The position numbers were made by a program, and so were the translations under genes. From Ridgeia piscesae (Eukaryota > Annelida > Polychaeta > Sabellida > Siboglinidae), in NCBI GenBank assembly GCA_025642075.2, contig JAODUO010000033.1:328501-392500 (forward strand): DNA of 64,000 nt, read 5' to 3'. The notes under the pieces were generated by a model. That model searched no databases, had not been told where the DNA came from, and saw nothing but the letters and a program-made list of their open reading frames with translations. The first letter of the stretch is position 1. Every line of letters starts with the position of its first letter. Below are positions 1-59,307 of this stretch, one piece after another.

Positions 1-416
1 TATATTTCGGGGTCTATATACATTTTATAAAGTGCGACATTGAATTTAGTATGGTAAATGAATGTGTCACTAAATTATGTGTCATTTGCACTTTTCAATC
101 TGCAATACAAGCAAACTGTAATTTTATGCTTAATTAAGCTAGATCTATTAATGTTGTTTGAACTTAATGTAAACTCAAAATAAAAACACATTGATAACAT
201 ATTCTTGGTTTCAGAAGCATGTTGATAATAATAATTATTATTATTTCAATTGAATATTTTCACAAGATGTAGAGCTAAGCCTATTTATAGGCATTGTTTT
301 GAAAACGTGTGTGAAATTACTGCAGGGTAAAATTATATTTTGTAAACCGCATGTTCAGTAGCATATTTCGGGGACGATGAATTAATACATTAATTAATTC
401 ATTATTTTCATGTGGA

Positions 417-487
<71 letters not shown>

Positions 488-1040
488 CTGTATATAGCCC
501 ACTTGATAATTAAGTTAAATTGTTCCAAATCATTAGCCATGGCCTAATATGTTGTGCCACTATACTTTAGTAAAACCAGCAGATTATTGAACTTAGTTCT
601 CCCTTAACTCAGCAATTCGACACCTTAATCGTGTTTGGCTGCTAAAAACAATAGCAAATATCTATAAAAACAAATGCGGCACCATGCATGGCACTATATA
701 AGATCGACCACGTAGAATTTATCGATTTCCAGCAGCCACCCTCAACTATATTATTAATATATTATATATTTTATATTAGAGATCGAATCCCTAAAATGTT
801 ATGAACTCATTATTATGGATGTATATCTTTCTTGGCATAACAATTATAGACATTGTGGATAGAACCAGATTCGACAGAATGTGTAGTCATAATATTTATA
901 AGACTTGCACAGGACACGTCATATGCATGCAGGTGCAGTTAGTTTCTTTCATTCATCCATATCAAAGATGCATCGATCGATCTCTAGATACAAACATATG
1001 AAAAATAACAAATGTAACATTTCACAATAATTAACCCTTT
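1..1040. other. upstream AT-rich intergenic DNA
   Basis: No coding signal is visible on either strand. The only structured element is the AT dinucleotide run listed separately. Short open frames here have no recognisable domain and no splice context. Confidence 0.6.
419..484. repeat. (AT)n microsatellite
   Basis: An uninterrupted alternating AT run of about 66 bp. The Tyr/Ile open frame across it is a repeat artefact. Confidence 0.95.
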
Positions 1041-1652
1041 AATTTACGCCCCTTTGCTGTCCTCGACGAGTTGCTAGCTATATGCACATACGGCTCCGCA
1101 ACGCTCGCAGTTAGCATTGCATCGGTATCTGACAAACAGTTCAGTTCCTAGAAGAGTTCCCGGAACAGTAAAATTAATCCAGCAGTTTCGACGTCTGGCG
1201 CAATAAATACAGTCAAAATAGCATAATTTTATGAAATCGCAACATTATTCTCCGTTCTGGCGTGTGTATTAGTTAGGGGAATCACGCTAACAGATGGGCA
1301 GAGACGAATTATGAATAGACTGGTGCCAGGAATGACGTCATTTATAGTGACTTCTGATTGGTCGATGCGCCTTCACGGGATGAATTTTTCAGTGGTTGAT
1401 GAAAAATTAATAACTTGGCCGCCTTTCCTCGAAGTCGCCCGGGTCGGTAGGCGGCTGTTTTAGCCCCATTTTTGGCGGTTACGACGTCCCGCGAAAGCGA
1501 GAGAGCGTAGCCATGCACTGAGCGGACTACACGACGATGGACGTGCCAACGCAACGGAGTAGGTGGGCACTGTGATATTTCTCCGGAAGAATTTGGATTT
1601 TATGAGACAGGCGCAACTCTCGTATCCGAGTCGCTATTGATTGCTCGACGCC
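1041..1652 (+). promoter_or_regulatory. RIM promoter and 5' UTR region
   Basis: This stretch just upstream of the RIM start codon is richer in GC and CpG than its surroundings. It holds a complete palindromic CRE, TGACGTCA, at 1333-1340, and an inverted CCAAT box, ATTGG, at 1357-1361. That pair is typical of CREB/NF-Y promoters. The transcription start cannot be fixed from sequence, and no convincing TATA box is seen. If the promoter is elsewhere, this would be 5' UTR or contain an upstream intron. Confidence 0.5.
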
Positions 1653-48120
<46,468 letters not shown>

Positions 48121-48895
48121 TAGCACACATACGCTGCCACCCTGTGGCGGGAATGTGAAATGTAGGCACTGGCGCCGCGATTGGCCAATGCATTGCGGTG
48201 CTGCACTCTGGTGGTGAAAGATGACGAACGAATGCGTTGGCGTCGTCTCCGCGGAAGAACTTCGTGTGCTCACTGATAGTGACACCGACAGACATGAACT
48301 GACACTGACACTGACGACACACGCATTACCCGACATGTTGTTTTGTCTTTCTTCATTGTCAATTTTCATCTTTGACGATTTTGGTTGTACGCGTTGTCAC
48401 CGTGGGCTGTACACCTCGTGCTGCCCCCTGCTGAGAATTGTCTCCGTGTGATTTAAATAGAGAAATGAATGAAATGGGGTTTCCACAACCATTTGATTGT
48501 AAGAAATTAAGAAATGGTAGGACTGGTGCTGCTGTGTGACAAGGTGACCTGATATACCCAACACATGGAAGGATGTTTTCACGCTCGTATCGAATGAAGA
48601 CAAACAAATTCTGTAAACGAAATGTTGACATCTGTGGAAAGAAAAAAGCTGCACTCTTGCAACTTTGGAACATACGATGTAACTGAAAAATAGGCCATGG
48701 AAAGATCACAGCAATGTTATAGCATTAATGGAAATGGCATGTCAAGATACTGGACACATTCCGTGCATATACACCTGTCGGAAGGCCACTGTTTAATACT
48801 ATCAACAGTAACATAACGTTATTGTAACTACATTATGTGTGTGTGCAATTCACATTATCACCAGTCTTCATTGCCGAATGGTGGCCACGCGTCCT

Positions 48896-48985
48896 GTGAC
48901 CTTGGAGTTACAGGTATGATCGCTTTGGTTCCTGTGAACTTGGAGTTACAGGTATGATCGCTTTGGTACCTGTGGAGTCGCTGCG
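48896..48985 (+). repeat. tandem duplication of about 44 bp
   Basis: TTGGAGTTACAGGTATGATC followed by GCTTTGG occurs twice in direct succession, with minor differences (GACC/AACT). Confidence 0.85.
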
Positions 48986-49367
48986 GAACTCTGGAGGCGG
49001 AGACGAAATTGTTGCGGTAGAATTCACTAGCTGCATAGGTATACAACGTGCCTACTGCCTTATGCCTTTTTGTACATTTTTTGTATGTAAAGTAACGACG
49101 ACAATTATGCTAAACGAAAGGACCTAGGTCTTTCTTTAATGATAATAATTTCATTGTTCTATTTCATATAGCAGTAATGCCAACAAAATTAATTTGTTGA
49201 TTGACTATGATATGATGATATTGGTGTGAAATACTCTACGATAGCGAAGCGGGGATATGGCGGCATACGTCACGTGGCATGCTCTCACCTTTTCTACTTG
49301 ATCGTTCAAATGTTTATCTAGAGTCGAGCACATTCGCTTTAGCTTACGTATATAGTGTATTGTTCAT

Positions 49368-49385
49368 CCGGTAGGTGGCAGCACC
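49368..49385 (+). promoter_or_regulatory. CTCF-like motif
   Basis: CCGGTAGGTGGCAGCACC fits the CTCF core pattern CCxxYAGRKGGCRGC. It sits at the edge of the CpG-dense block between the two convergent genes. The 12-mer AGGTGGCAGCAC recurs at three other places in the window. Confidence 0.45.
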
Positions 49386-51082
49386 GCGTGTTTTCTTTGC
49401 CGCTGGAAGATGCAAAATCTGTAGGATTTGCGGTGAGGAGAACGGCCGCCGTCTATTCGTGAACGCTGCGGTGGCGGTGGCGGCGGCGGTGGTGATGACC
49501 CGCTGATTTGACGTGTTCTACAGCCGACGCCGCGTGTTGTGTTTATTTCTAGTCCGCGATAGACCTGTGATATTTAGTTGTTGCGCAAGCCGTGCGGTGG
49601 CGTTGTTGCTACTGTGGGCGTCTTCGCGTGGTGCGTCGAGTGCGCCGCCCGTGTGCATGCTGGGATTGTTTTACTTATTGTGTCCCACCCGAGATGTTGT
49701 TATGTTTTCTAGATATTGAAATAATTACTGCAGAAGCTGATGCCGTGAAGGTGAATAACGTGTGACGTGCGCTGATGACGTAGATAAGTCGTATGGCGAT
49801 TGTGACGTGTGGAAACGTGACCTGTTGATCGTCAGTGACGTCACGACTTATGTGTAGTTACGTGGTACAACAGACGTGTCGTAAGATGTCAATATAGTCG
49901 CTGGTTTGTCCAAGTTCTTGGTGTCTCCGTAACTGCACTCGGTGTTTGCAAAGTCACAGTTCGTACACGTTTTGTTCATTGGTTAAGGTTATATTCGTTA
50001 ATTCCGTTTTTGTTTGGCTTGGTTATGAGAGGCAGAGTTAGAAGCACAAATGCTGCGATGTTGTTTCAGGTACACAGACCTCATTTTATAAATAGTAAAA
50101 TAAAAACACGTTTTGGATTCGTTTTCACATTTGCAAGTAACATGTCAATCGTTACGTCAAAATGTTGCAAAAATTTGCCTGAAATGAAATTTAGTACAAC
50201 AAAGTTTGTATTTAGACCGGTGTATATACCGTCATGGTTGCACACGTTTCTGTGTCTAAGTAGTGTAATTGAAGCACGAGTCTAAAAGAAATTGAAACGT
50301 GACGGGTGACGACACTGAAAGCCCGCCCAAGTGGTTTTGTTACTGTAACGTCTCACAGAGTACTATTTAAAACATGTACGAACTGTCGGACTTTGTACGG
50401 AGCAGAAACAACCCGTATCATGTGTTTACTGTTCACCGTGACCGACGCGAGTTCGACTCGACCGTCCGAAAGGGGCGCGACTGTCTGCGTGTATTCGTAA
50501 TGGTTGACTGAGGCGAAATCAAAATATGCTCAAGTTTGTTATTGTGGCACGTACCCCTCGCTGGAGTATTCGTGTGAAAGTATACACTGGCAAGGCTGAT
50601 GGTGTGAACGACGTGTATGGTCGTCGCCACACCACTCCCGGTAGAACCTAGGCTGTCGTATGTGTACGCTCTTTGCAATGTTTCGATTACGAAACGTTGC
50701 GTTGAATTCATAGTAAAGCGCAAAATTGTGCTCTTCGTCAGTAGCACCGTAGAGCGTGTACGCAGTGGTGCGACTAACTACGCACCAGTAGTTGTTCACT
50801 GCGACGTATTGACGCTACGGACTGCGCACTGGCGCTGTATATACAACAATAATTGTACATTGCACGGGACGAAATGTTCGTAAGCGCTCCGAAGTATTCT
50901 GAATCGTGCGCTTCGCTATTGTGGCGCTCTCTGTCGACGGCGTCCGTGATAACGCGCGCCGTCGCTCAGCTTCTTGTCATTCGTAAGTTATTTCTGTTTT
51001 CTTTGCGCGACGGTAACGTTCTGCTCACCGCTGTCTGTGCCGCCGAAATTATAACTCGGCCTTCTGTCATCTGCTCTCCTCG

Positions 51083-51101
51083 GTTTGGCGCCATTTCGCG
51101 C
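51083..51101 (+). promoter_or_regulatory. E2F-like composite site
   Basis: TTTGGCGCC directly followed by ATTTCGCGCG gives two E2F consensus-like TTTSSCGC matches within 19 bp, in the most CpG-dense part of the block. Confidence 0.35.
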
Positions 51102-51328
51102 GAGACACTCGACTGGCGACGCCTAGCGACTATTCGATGAACGTGCCGGCTGCGAAGCTGCAATGTGACCGCGACTGACACGTACGGCGGAGGATTCGTT
51201 CGTGCCGATCGTTAAATACATACGTTGTACATACTCTTTTGCTATGCAAGCTAAACTAGTGTCTAGGTATTCTGAACATATACTGTTACATACAAGCCAC
51301 ACGCTGTCGTTGGCGGTTTCTGCCGAGG

Positions 51329-51334
51329 AATAAA
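51329..51334 (+). terminator. candidate RIM poly(A) signal
   Basis: A canonical AATAAA on the plus strand near the end of the CpG-dense block. Another is at 50099-50104. Either could serve RIM, or an unannotated transcript. Confidence 0.35.
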
Positions 51335-51800
51335 TGATTTTATTGATCCTTTAAATCGCTTTTTCGTCCATTGTCGTGAGATTGGTCGCTTGTTTTGAAG
51401 AAGGATTTATTTACCGACACCGCTGTTAGTTGATAAAGAAATGCGTTTTAAGTTAGGAGACTACCTAAGAACAACACTGTCAGTGGGGACCTTGATGTTG
51501 GGTGTATGCAGGTTGCATATTTACCTATTCTATTTGCATAGATACTCTATGTTGGTGATACTCCCTGGAAATATAAAACATCTTCATGAAACCATACCCT
51601 GCTCTCCACGATATTAACACTAATAATGGGCTCGGCATAGTCTCTGTTAAAAGGATTCCACGATTTTGCACTAACGCTCGCTATTTAACAAGATTTAACA
51701 AGATTGCCACCTAGAGATTCAACTGGCAGGTGGACCAGGAAGCCATTTGGCTTATCGAGAGTCCAACATATCTATCTAAGTATACCCCGCCCGTCTTAGG
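51335..51800. other. intergenic DNA, no feature seen
   Basis: AT-rich with no coding or repeat signal recognised, apart from a short CTAGGTGGC match on the minus strand near 51707-51715. Confidence 0.6.
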
Positions 51801-52200
51801 TATATGTCGATTTTATTTTTAAATATATTAACACTACTAGCACCTACACAATCAGCTGATAATCTGTTCCATTCGTTTACTGTCCTTTGTGAAAATGAAA
51901 ATTTTCTAATATCTAGTCCACTGCTTCTTTGCTAATTTAACTCCATGTCCTCTAGTTCCTCTCTCTTCCTTGACCGTGAAAATATATTTCTGTCAATATT
52001 TTCATACCCATTCAATATTTTAAACACCTCAATCTGATCTCTCAATCTTCTGGTTTCTAGTGTTGTTAAACCACATTCCTTTAGACGCATTTCATAACTA
52101 ATATTCCTGAGTTTTGGTTGCTCTCTTTTGTACTCTTTCTAGCATATCAATATCCTTCTTGCGATATGGCCTCCATGCTTGTATACAATATATAAATTGT
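51800..52200 (-). mobile_element. CR1-type LINE fragment, 3' end of RT ORF, decayed
   Basis: Minus-strand translation gives, with frameshifts, IQAWRPYRKKDIDMLERVQK, YEMRLKECGLTTLETRRLR, QIEVFKILNGYENIDRNIF and KFSFSQRTVNEWNRLSAD. This series is the well-known end of CR1/Jockey-type reverse transcriptase ORFs. At least one stop and two frame changes mark it as dead, and it is 5' truncated. Confidence 0.85.
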
Positions 52201-53989
52201 GAAAACAGGGTTACTTTTCTTCCGATGTTCGTAGATTATTCCCTAAAGATATTTTGCGTTTGTGCAAAATGCAAACTGTCTTGGGGTGGCCGGAACCACA
52301 GTCTGTTATTACGTATAGACATTTCAATACGTGTATTCCCTAGCCAGATTATAGTTAGATACCACGACACATAGGACACTAATTAGATCCGAAGAGACTC
52401 GCATTACGTGACAAGTGGTAGCTCTATTGTCGTTATTTCTAAAAGAATATCGCTAAATGCCTACGTATTCCATGAACACGCTGTCGACATTGAACGTTTT
52501 TGCGCCATCTTTAGAACCAACATGCGTCAGTCGTGAAAACAAAACGAGCATTAAGTTGGTTAAGTTCTAAAATATTGTGATGTGAAAATGCATTACAAAG
52601 AGCCACCGCAACAGTCGGCGGCGTCTGACTGAAAGCGCTGATGACGCGGATTCTCTTTCATAAGACGGACGCCAGTTTAAGAGCGCGCGTTTTCAAAAGT
52701 TCACTAACCATTCAATGACTATTACGATCATTAACTGTTTTTTTTTAAATCAATTAGACACCTATAATGAATACCTAAATGTGTTTCTCGTCTAGCGAAG
52801 TGTGTGAGATTTCACTCGATTGTTTCAGTTTTATGCGACGTTGAAGGTTGGGCGTAGGTTTTATCCGCACTCCCACCCCGGCTGTCACATTTGATGACCA
52901 CGTTTAAATATATTCGATCCGGTAAAAGGTTAATTAAACACTTACCAACATTGAAACGGTAATGTGACGTCGCTCGAGTGCGTCACAAGAGCCATACATT
53001 ACGTCTGAAAGTTGACAGACAATGCACGTGCATTGCAAAACGCCCAGCGCGCGAGACGAGAAGGTGCCACTTCGTGACAGGACTCCGCGTCTTGCCCGTA
53101 GGGTGGGCAGCGAACGCGTCACGCATTGTTGTTGTTATTAAGCGCCCTTTGTTGATCACTGGACGAGAGTCCGGCAAAGGTCAACTGTAAGGTCAACTGG
53201 CCATGTCCGTGTTCTGGCATTTGTCCGCGTCAGATGTTTGCGTGGACCGCTATAATTTATCGTAAGGTGACGTTGACCTATGCTATTCTAACGGGTGTGT
53301 TTGTTTTCATAGGTATGGTGAACTAATTATATGACACGTACAGGTGTCAACAACAGCTGTAGCGGTAAAGTTCACGCGTTTTTCTTAATTTTCTTCATAC
53401 CTGATAAGCTCATGGTCTACCGCTATAGTACTAAACAGGTAGATGTCTAAGCAAAATGTCACGTAAACATTGCATCAACAAATAAGTTACATCAGTACTT
53501 TTTATATCAACTGTGACAACTCGGCGTGTGTAAGCGGTGGTTTAATAACATCACAAAGTCAAAACAAAATTAGACGTCCATGCGTTTCGCATTGATTCCT
53601 AGCATATCGATGCTTTCTTTTGCACAACTGAAAATGTGAATCATGTTGTATGTACACATCGATATATTAGGACAACACTGTCAACTCGTTAAAGTGTACA
53701 AAACCCGTGTGTTACTTAACATATATTCCTTAACTTTGTTTCGCTGCCATAATTAAGTGCAGACAGAATTGTTTGACTACGCCATTGCTATGTTCAGTTA
53801 TACGTAACACATTTGTCTAATTATGTTTTGTTTACAGTGCTACCATTATGTGTAGATATACATGTTTTTGGTTGTGTCACTATGCACAGACACAATTTTT
53901 TTGACTGCGCTATCGTTATGTGCAGGTTTATTTTTTAGATCGTCTAAACATCTATTTCAATTTAACTATTTCCTCCCTATGAACATCTC
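52200..53989. other. intergenic DNA, no feature seen
   Basis: Several short open frames on both strands near 52930-53190 have no family match. CpG is moderately raised at 52590-53180. Nothing else is recognised. Confidence 0.55.
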
Positions 53990-54298
53990 GTGATGTCATT
54001 AACTCGGAGCCTAATTAGCTTTTCCTTTCTTTTTTTGTTATGTTTTTTTATTGAAATCAATGCGATGGTTATCTCTACTCAATTACAAGCTTTCACATAT
54101 ATTAACACTTTAGTAAGAACTGTAGTGTGCTTGGAAATGTACAACTCAATGAATTGTATTTCGTATACCTATCACAATGTCTTTACACAAAGACTCGTGT
54201 TTAATTACAGTATAATGAAATCGTTTCAATTCGAAATGACTTCGGATGAAGCTTTCCTCTCCTATTCAGGAGGTATTAGAACTAAATACTGTAAACTT

Positions 54299-57200
54299 TA
54301 AGTTTAGTATAATATGTCTTCAAGAGACATGGATAGATGAAAGTGAGGATATATCGCCATTTCATTTACAAGGCTATGACTATATCACAGGGTAAAACAT
54401 GTACCAGTAAAGGAGGGCTGATAATATATGTAGATGACTAGTATAAATCAAAAGTAACATTTAACCTCAATACCTATGAACACTGGGAAGGGTTGATAGT
54501 TAAAGTACAGGGTAATTCTCTATTTAAGAGTTTACTATTGGCAATATATATCGATCTCCGAGAACGCGAAATGAAGATTTAAACGTATTTATAGATGAAT
54601 TTACACCAATTATATCGAGATTGGATAACTGTAATGATACCATTATTGCCGGGAACTTTAATATTAACTTACTTAGACTAAATGAAAATGACATGTTTAG
54701 TAGCTTCTTTGACACGGTAATATCGCATAGTCTATCCTCAAATAACCCTACCAACTAGGTTTACTAGAACAACTGGAACCCTGATAGGCAATTTATTTTG
54801 TAAACTTCATAAATCAATATTAGAAAATACCGCAGGGATATTAACTAAACGATTTTCCGATCACCAACCGTATTTTATGATTATGTATAATACTGAAAAA
54901 TTACATTCCCCTCCTAAATATGTAAAAATAAATACCGTTCATGCGGACGCAATGATAAGTGTTATGAGTGAAATAAAATCAGGTAACATTTATGACAAAC
55001 TAAATAAAAATCCAACTGCTCTCCCAAATTGTAATTATGATATAATATACAAAAAAATTACACGTGCTAAAACTATACATATGCCAAACAAGTTAGTAAA
55101 ATGTAATAGATATAAACATAAGAAATCAATTTGGATCACCCATGGTCTGTTAACATCTATCAGATATCGAGACAAATGTACAAACAATTAAAATTAACAA
55201 ATCCCAGTTCAAATAACTATGAAACTTAAAATTAATCTAAAAACCTATAACACAATATTAAAGAAAAACATTCGTGTGGCTAAGCAAATTTATTTTGAAT
55301 CTCGTTTTTCACTTTTTAAGAATATGCCTGGAAAACAATAAATGAATGTCTGTCAAAAAACATACAAAAAAGTTTCCCAGTTCATTTTGAAGACAATGGC
55401 AATCAAACGTTAGACAAAAAAAATTGCTGATACATTTAATAACTATTTCACAAATATAGCTCAGACTATTGTAAATGATATCAAGTATAAAGGAACCAAA
55501 GATTTTAGTTATTATCTAAATAGACAAATACACTCAACTTTTAAAATAAACAATGTAGATGAAGAGACAATAAAGATAATAATACATAATTTACCCACAA
55601 AACATAGTTGTGGAGTCGATGGTATCTCTTCAAAATTATTAAAAATTATTGAAACTGCAATCATAAAATCATTGACTCTGGTAATAAATCAAGTGCTAAA
55701 TACGGGAATTTTTCCAGATAAACTAAAAATTGCCAAAGTAACTCCAATTTTTTAAAAGGGTGATCCCATATTATTTAAAAACTACAGACCAATCTCTCTA
55801 TTACCAACGATATCAAAGGTACTAGAGAAAAGTTTCTTTACCCAGTTATCTTCATATTTTAATGAAGCTAAATTATTTTTCGATAACCAATATGGTTTTA
55901 GACCAAAACACTGCACTGAGTATGCTGCGCTTGAATTAGTAGATAGAATTATAAATCTCATGGACAAAAATTAGGTGCCAATTAATATATTTCTTGACTT
56001 ATCAAAGGCCTTTGATACCATTGACCATAACATTTTATTACATACATTAAGGTTTTATGGACTGAATGGTTCGACTCTACTTTTATTGAAAGTTATTTAA
56101 GCAATCGACGACAGTATGTTGAAATTGATGAAATGCAATCAGAAACCCTTCCAGTAAAATCGGAGTTCCACAAGGAGAAATGTTAGGACCTTTATTGTTT
56201 ACTATTTATATTAATGATTTCCCACAAGTCAGTAATATATTTAACTTCATAATGTATGCAAATGATACAACACTCTCCAGTAAGAGCGTAGAATCCTTAA
56301 TAAATTATGAACTCGGAAAAGTTATAGAATGGCTAAATATAAATAAATTGTCCTTAAACAAAGACAAATCTAAATATATGATTTTTTATGTACCTAGAAA
56401 AGAGACGCAAACTCTTACTCTTAAAATCGATAACATAAATATCGAACAAGTGGATGAATTTAATTTTCTAGGATTAACTCTGGACGCCAATCTTACATGA
56501 AAAAACACGTAAATAAAATCGCAAATAAATGTTCCAAAATTACAGGCGTTTTAAACAAACTAAAGCATGTACTGCCGCTAGACATAAAAACACTTCTATA
56601 CAATTCTCTAATCCTATCACATATTAATTATTGTATTACGGTTTGGGTATACAAAGGTAGTCGAATATTGAGAATTCAAAAAAGGCAGTTCGAATAATAA
56701 CATTGAACAGGTACAATTCACACACTGAACCACTTTTTAAAACACTTCAAATATTGAAAATAGATGATCAATTAAAACTGCAAGAACTTAATTTTTCTAT
56801 AAATATAGGCATGAAATGTGCCAGTTTACTTATTAAATTGGAATATTATCCCCAATTGTAATATACACAGTCATGATACCCGCAAAGCTACAAATATACA
56901 CACATCTGATGACAACACATGAATTTGCCAAAAAGGGCCTTAAATACAACTTGCCTCATATTATAAATGATACTCCAGAATTAGTTTTGGAAAAAATTGT
57001 TACTCACAGTTTATGTGCGTTTGCGTATTACTTAAAAATGTATCTCTTTTAAGCATATCAAAACGTATGTACAATATCTGATTGTTACATATGTCAGTTT
57101 AATACACAAAGTCATTAGAATTTTAATATGCACATAATTTATATGGATAGATGCAATGAAATGTTATATGTATTTTTTATTGCTACTTAATTATTTCTAC

Positions 57201-57526
57201 TTACTTATACAACAGAGAAGCCTTACATATGCATCAGAGATAGAATAAACTATTAAGAGAAAACAAATCGTATTGAAGAAACAATTACTATTGAAGTATA
57301 AATTACTATACATACGTATATTGAGAGGTTAACAAAATGTATAATTACTACTAGTGGCTCCTGTGATAGCGACTTTTCAGTCTTAACAGGAGTCATTGAC
57401 CCCCATTTCACTGTTTTTAATTACTGATGTATGACGTTTTGTTTATATTTCATCTTATGATTATTGAATTCATGTACTTATTTTGGGGTCAAAAAAGTAA
57501 ACATCTTGTTCTTGTTCTTAAACAGT
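54299..57526 (+). mobile_element. decayed non-LTR retrotransposon (Jockey/CR1-like) with EN and RT
   Basis: Pieces of an APE-type endonuclease are readable from about 54304 (LICLQETWIDES), through IIAGNFNINLL near 54642-54675, to SDHQP near 54860. Reverse transcriptase follows: YRPISLLPTISKVLEK, FLDLSKAFDTIDHN, GVPQGEMLGPLLFTIYIND, then YANDTTL at about 56250. Many stops and frameshifts break the ORF. The element ends in a TCTTGTTCTTGTTCTT microsatellite-like tail at about 57507-57522, typical of these LINEs. The 5' limit is uncertain; the open frame at 53990-54301 may belong to it. Confidence 0.85.
55590..56700 (+). pseudogene. reverse transcriptase pseudogene of the LINE
   Basis: RT motifs occur in order in shifting frames: VDGISSKLLK, a stop before KGDP, NYRPISLL, FLDLSKAFDT, GVPQG and the catalytic box reading Tyr-Ala-Asn-Asp instead of Tyr-Ala-Asp-Asp. 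NIEQVDEFNFLGLTLD and HINYCITVW follow. With an altered catalytic box and several stops it cannot be active. Confidence 0.85.
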
Positions 57527-59110
57527 ACGAAAACACTTAGTTAATTTACATGATATTGTTGGTTCTATTTGGTATAAAGTTATATGCTTAACTGAACGCA
57601 TTTGGTAAACTTTTTAGGTAAAACGAAGACATGTGACCAACGTAGATTAAAAGTTACGTATATTTTAAACATACATTATTTTATGAACATATTTTATTAA
57701 CATATAAACGTTTCATTTATTAAATATAAAATAAGTTCAGAATCTTCCAGTTTTATCCTATTATTACGTAAGACGATATTCAAGAATATGCTTGTCTGTG
57801 TGACAGTAATTTATCAGTAACCAGAAAGTCAAAATACTGCTTTCAGTGATATCCAAACATCCGACAATTCCAATATTTAAACTCGTGTAATAAATACAAA
57901 TCAGTAATCCTGTTACACTACGACAATTTCAAATTTAAATATAATTTAGTTTGGTTACATCCGGATACATGACATGTGTTCTTTCAAACACTGGCGCCGT
58001 TTCAATGCAATACACCGTTTCCAAAACATGCATATAATGCGACTTTGGGTACATACACAATTACACATGTATGTTCAAAGTAAGCTTTCTAGCGCAGGTA
58101 TTTCATTCCAGGTGTGATCTTTAACACCAATACCAGTGTAACAACAAACGTGACATCGCTGGTTACCTTATTCATACGCATACTATATCCCATCCATGTT
58201 TCTAGCGTCATCTCCTCGAAACCAAATTATATACACGTCACCGATAAATTCCCTATAATAACTTCCTTCCATGTTATCCCTTCACCCGGGAGGTGATGGC
58301 GACACTATGTTCACCGTCAGTCTATCCAAGCCTGGTTTTGTCTTGTAATTTCCTTACACACAATGGCAACGCCGTTCATCAACTTACATGCATCACATCA
58401 GTAATGTTACTGAAGTTACGACTCCATACTGGCCAACAGTCCTGCTACTGATCTTCACATCGTTTCCTTTGCCTGCTCTTTCTATTGTTGATCAAATATC
58501 GTATCTCCCTGGTAACGTCCTACTACCGCCAACCTTGTCAGGCGACTCACTAAATGTCATTCAGCCATGACTGCGTCGCGACTTCTTGAATTCACCAATG
58601 CGAGCCCATAGACGACCTTACACTTCTTCGGCGGCCATATTGGAACCGCTGTAATGGTATTGACAGAATAACGAATGCAGCAGACGCTCGCCCTGCATCA
58701 AAAACTTTATTGTATGCATTACATAAAGAAACAACAATTAATAATCCTAGAAAATATAAGTTGATACAGTATATATACTATTTTATACAATATTAATCAA
58801 AATGTAAACCATCACTAATCAACGAACACTGTTAGACGTGTCTATATCAAGTCGTCATGAGACGAAATGCCCGTCCCAAGACGCACTTTGTCGTATCGTA
58901 ACAGCAGCTTATCATTACTTACTGATAAATTTATTAATTCATTATTTTGGCATGCCACATATGCATGTAAATCGTAAACTTGAATATCGATCATATGTGT
59001 CAGCAATGTTGGGTTTTACGCACTGCGTTTTGCAAACATCCCTTTGTGCAGATTAATAATGTTTTGTACAGTACGTATTTCATTATCCTTCTTGTAATGC
59101 AATGGTGATA
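57527..59110. other. intergenic DNA between LINE and the minus-strand gene
   Basis: AT-rich to about 58080, then more GC-balanced. Open frames at 58114-58296 and 58388-58570 have no family match. A GGCGGCCATATTGG element at 58631-58644 resembles a YY1 site (ATGGCCGCC on the minus strand). Confidence 0.55.
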
Positions 59111-59307
59111 ATGTAATGCAATGCAATGCAATGCAATGCAATGCAATGCAATGCAATGCAATGCAATGCAAGCAATGCAATGCAATGCAATGCAAAGCAA
59201 AGCAATGCAATGCAATGCAATGCTATGCAATGCAATGCAATGCAATGCAATGCAATGCAATGCAATGCAATGCAATGCAATGCAATGCAATGCAATGCAA
59301 TGCAATG
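59111..59307. repeat. (AATGC)n pentanucleotide array
   Basis: About 197 bp of AATGC repeats with a few changes near 59170 and 59195-59225. It keeps many frames open on both strands (Met-Gln-Cys-Asn-Ala repeats), which are artefacts. Confidence 0.97.

Larger units (their letters stand above)
48121..51350 (+). other. RIM 3' UTR and downstream CpG-dense DNA
   Basis: No AATAAA appears soon after the stop. The first candidates are at 50099-50104 and 51329-51334, so the 3' UTR could be 2-3.2 kb. From about 49370 to 51200 CpG density rises sharply, producing many overlapping open frames on both strands with no family match. The UTR end cannot be set from sequence. Confidence 0.5.

Noticed and set aside
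1342..1554. 70-codon minus-strand frame upstream of RIM
   Set aside because: Lies in the promoter/5' UTR region, has no family match and is explained by local GC content.
50306..51181. Overlapping open frames on both strands in the CpG-dense block
   Set aside because: Stop codons are rare simply because of CpG richness. No domain, codon pattern or splice chain is recognisable.
58625..58650. First exon of a minus-strand gene at ATGGCCGCCGAAGAA
   Set aside because: The frame ends after five codons, or needs a poor donor (GTGTAA). A YY1-like site is the simpler reading, and even that is weak.
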